A stretch of DNA of 7,863 nt from Treponema sp. (GTDB taxonomy: Bacteria > Spirochaetota > Spirochaetia > Treponematales > Treponemataceae), in the NCBI GenBank assembly GCA_012513125.1, contig JAAZCS010000172.1:1-7863 (forward strand), given 5' to 3'. This document shows positions 7,369-7,863 of the stretch, one piece after another. The position numbers and the translations under genes were made by a program. The first letter of the stretch is position 1; every line of letters begins with the position of its first letter. The notes below the pieces were generated by a model. That model saw only the letters and a program-made list of their open reading frames with translations. It was not told the DNA's origin and ran no database searches.

Positions 7369-7863
7369 ATGATATTGAAAAATTTTATTGTTTATGAAGG
7401 AATTGACGGAAGTGGCACATCTACACAAATTCAAATGATTGCAAATACAAACAAAATTAAATTTGCTGCAACTTCAGAACCAACAAAAAATGAAACAGGC
7501 CTTTTTTTACGAAAAATGCTTAAAGGTGATTTTTCTATCGATGAACGAACAGCCGCTTATCTTTTTGCAGCCGATAGATGTGAACATATTTATGGAAAAA
7601 ACGGGATTCTAGAATTATTAAAACAAGGAAAAACTGTTATCAGTGATAGATATTTCTTTTCAAGTTTAGCTTATCAGTCTTCTGTATGCGGAAAAGAACT
7701 GCCACGATTATTGAACTCGCCTTTTCCTCTTCCAGAATATCTTTTTTATTTTAAAATAAATCCTGAAATTTCCCTAAAACGAGTAAATTCCAGAAATGAA
7801 ACTAAAGAAATCTACGAAAAACTTGATATTCAAATAAAAACTGCCGCTTTGTATGATGAAGTA
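7369..7863 (+). CDS. tmk: Thymidylate kinase (dTMP kinase), 3' end cut by window
   Basis: Thymidylate kinase phosphorylates dTMP to dTDP with ATP in the cytoplasm, an essential step toward dTTP. The first 165 residues are present; family members usually have about 200-215, so roughly the last fifth is missing at the window edge. Motifs in order are a P-loop-like stretch YEGIDGSGTSTQ at 9-20; EPT at 37-39 in the place of the family REP loop; LFAADRCEH at 65-73, the thymidine-binding segment; ISDRYFFSSLAYQ at 91-103 with the DRY motif; PLPEYLFYFKINPEISLKR at 120-138; and the start of the LID/helix region (SRNETKEIYEKL) at 141-152. Unusually, the Walker A lysine (GxxxxGK[ST]) is a threonine here (G16-T17-S18-T19). 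The rest of the fold is well kept, so it is either a lineage variant that works without this lysine or a changed kinase. The gene is divergent from the tamB operon and functionally unrelated to it. No other nucleoside monophosphate kinase fits the DRY/AYQ pattern as well. Confidence 0.9.
   Translation, partial: MILKNFIVYEGIDGSGTSTQIQMIANTNKIKFAATSEPTKNETGLFLRKMLKGDFSIDERTAAYLFAADRCEHIYGKNGILELLKQGKTVISDRYFFSSLAYQSSVCGKELPRLLNSPFPLPEYLFYFKINPEISLKRVNSRNETKEIYEKLDIQIKTAALYDEV

Overview
The window is a strongly AT-rich stretch of bacterial chromosome. It most likely comes from a spirochaete of the genus Treponema or a close relative. Three things point there: the gene order tamB - bamA - ompH/skp, which as far as I recall matches T. 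pallidum TP0325-TP0327 and is similar in Borrelia; a five-POTRA BamA with treponeme-like features; and a long stand-alone TamB next to BamA with no TamA gene in view. The assignment is by memory of these families; no database was searched.

Layout. Almost the whole window (positions 5 to 7207) is one minus-strand cluster, read right to left. It starts with tamB (1478 residues), an inner-membrane-anchored, periplasm-spanning protein of the AsmA/TamB lipid-transfer type. Then comes a 49-base gap holding a 24-base hairpin immediately before the bamA Shine-Dalgarno sequence. Next is bamA (811 residues), the outer-membrane beta-barrel insertase. Last is a short skp/ompH periplasmic chaperone gene, translationally close-coupled to bamA, whose frame stops after 89 codons, close to the window edge. 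On the right, a 161-base divergent intergenic region holds candidate promoters for both directions and an 8-bp inverted repeat. It leads into tmk (thymidylate kinase) on the plus strand, which is cut by the window end.

How the genes work together. Skp-type chaperones carry unfolded outer-membrane proteins across the periplasm, BamA folds and inserts them, and TamB links inner and outer membrane and is thought to move phospholipid outward. The cluster is therefore an outer-membrane biogenesis operon. Thymidylate kinase is unrelated and only shares the intergenic control region.

Points of interest are the palindromic hairpin between tamB and bamA (its only non-Watson-Crick pair is a G-U wobble in the sense RNA), the early stop in skp next to a T6 run, a thymidylate kinase whose Walker A lysine is replaced by threonine, and the inverted repeat between the divergent promoters. 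I saw no mobile element, CRISPR array, tRNA or rRNA, and no clearly undescribed multi-gene system.
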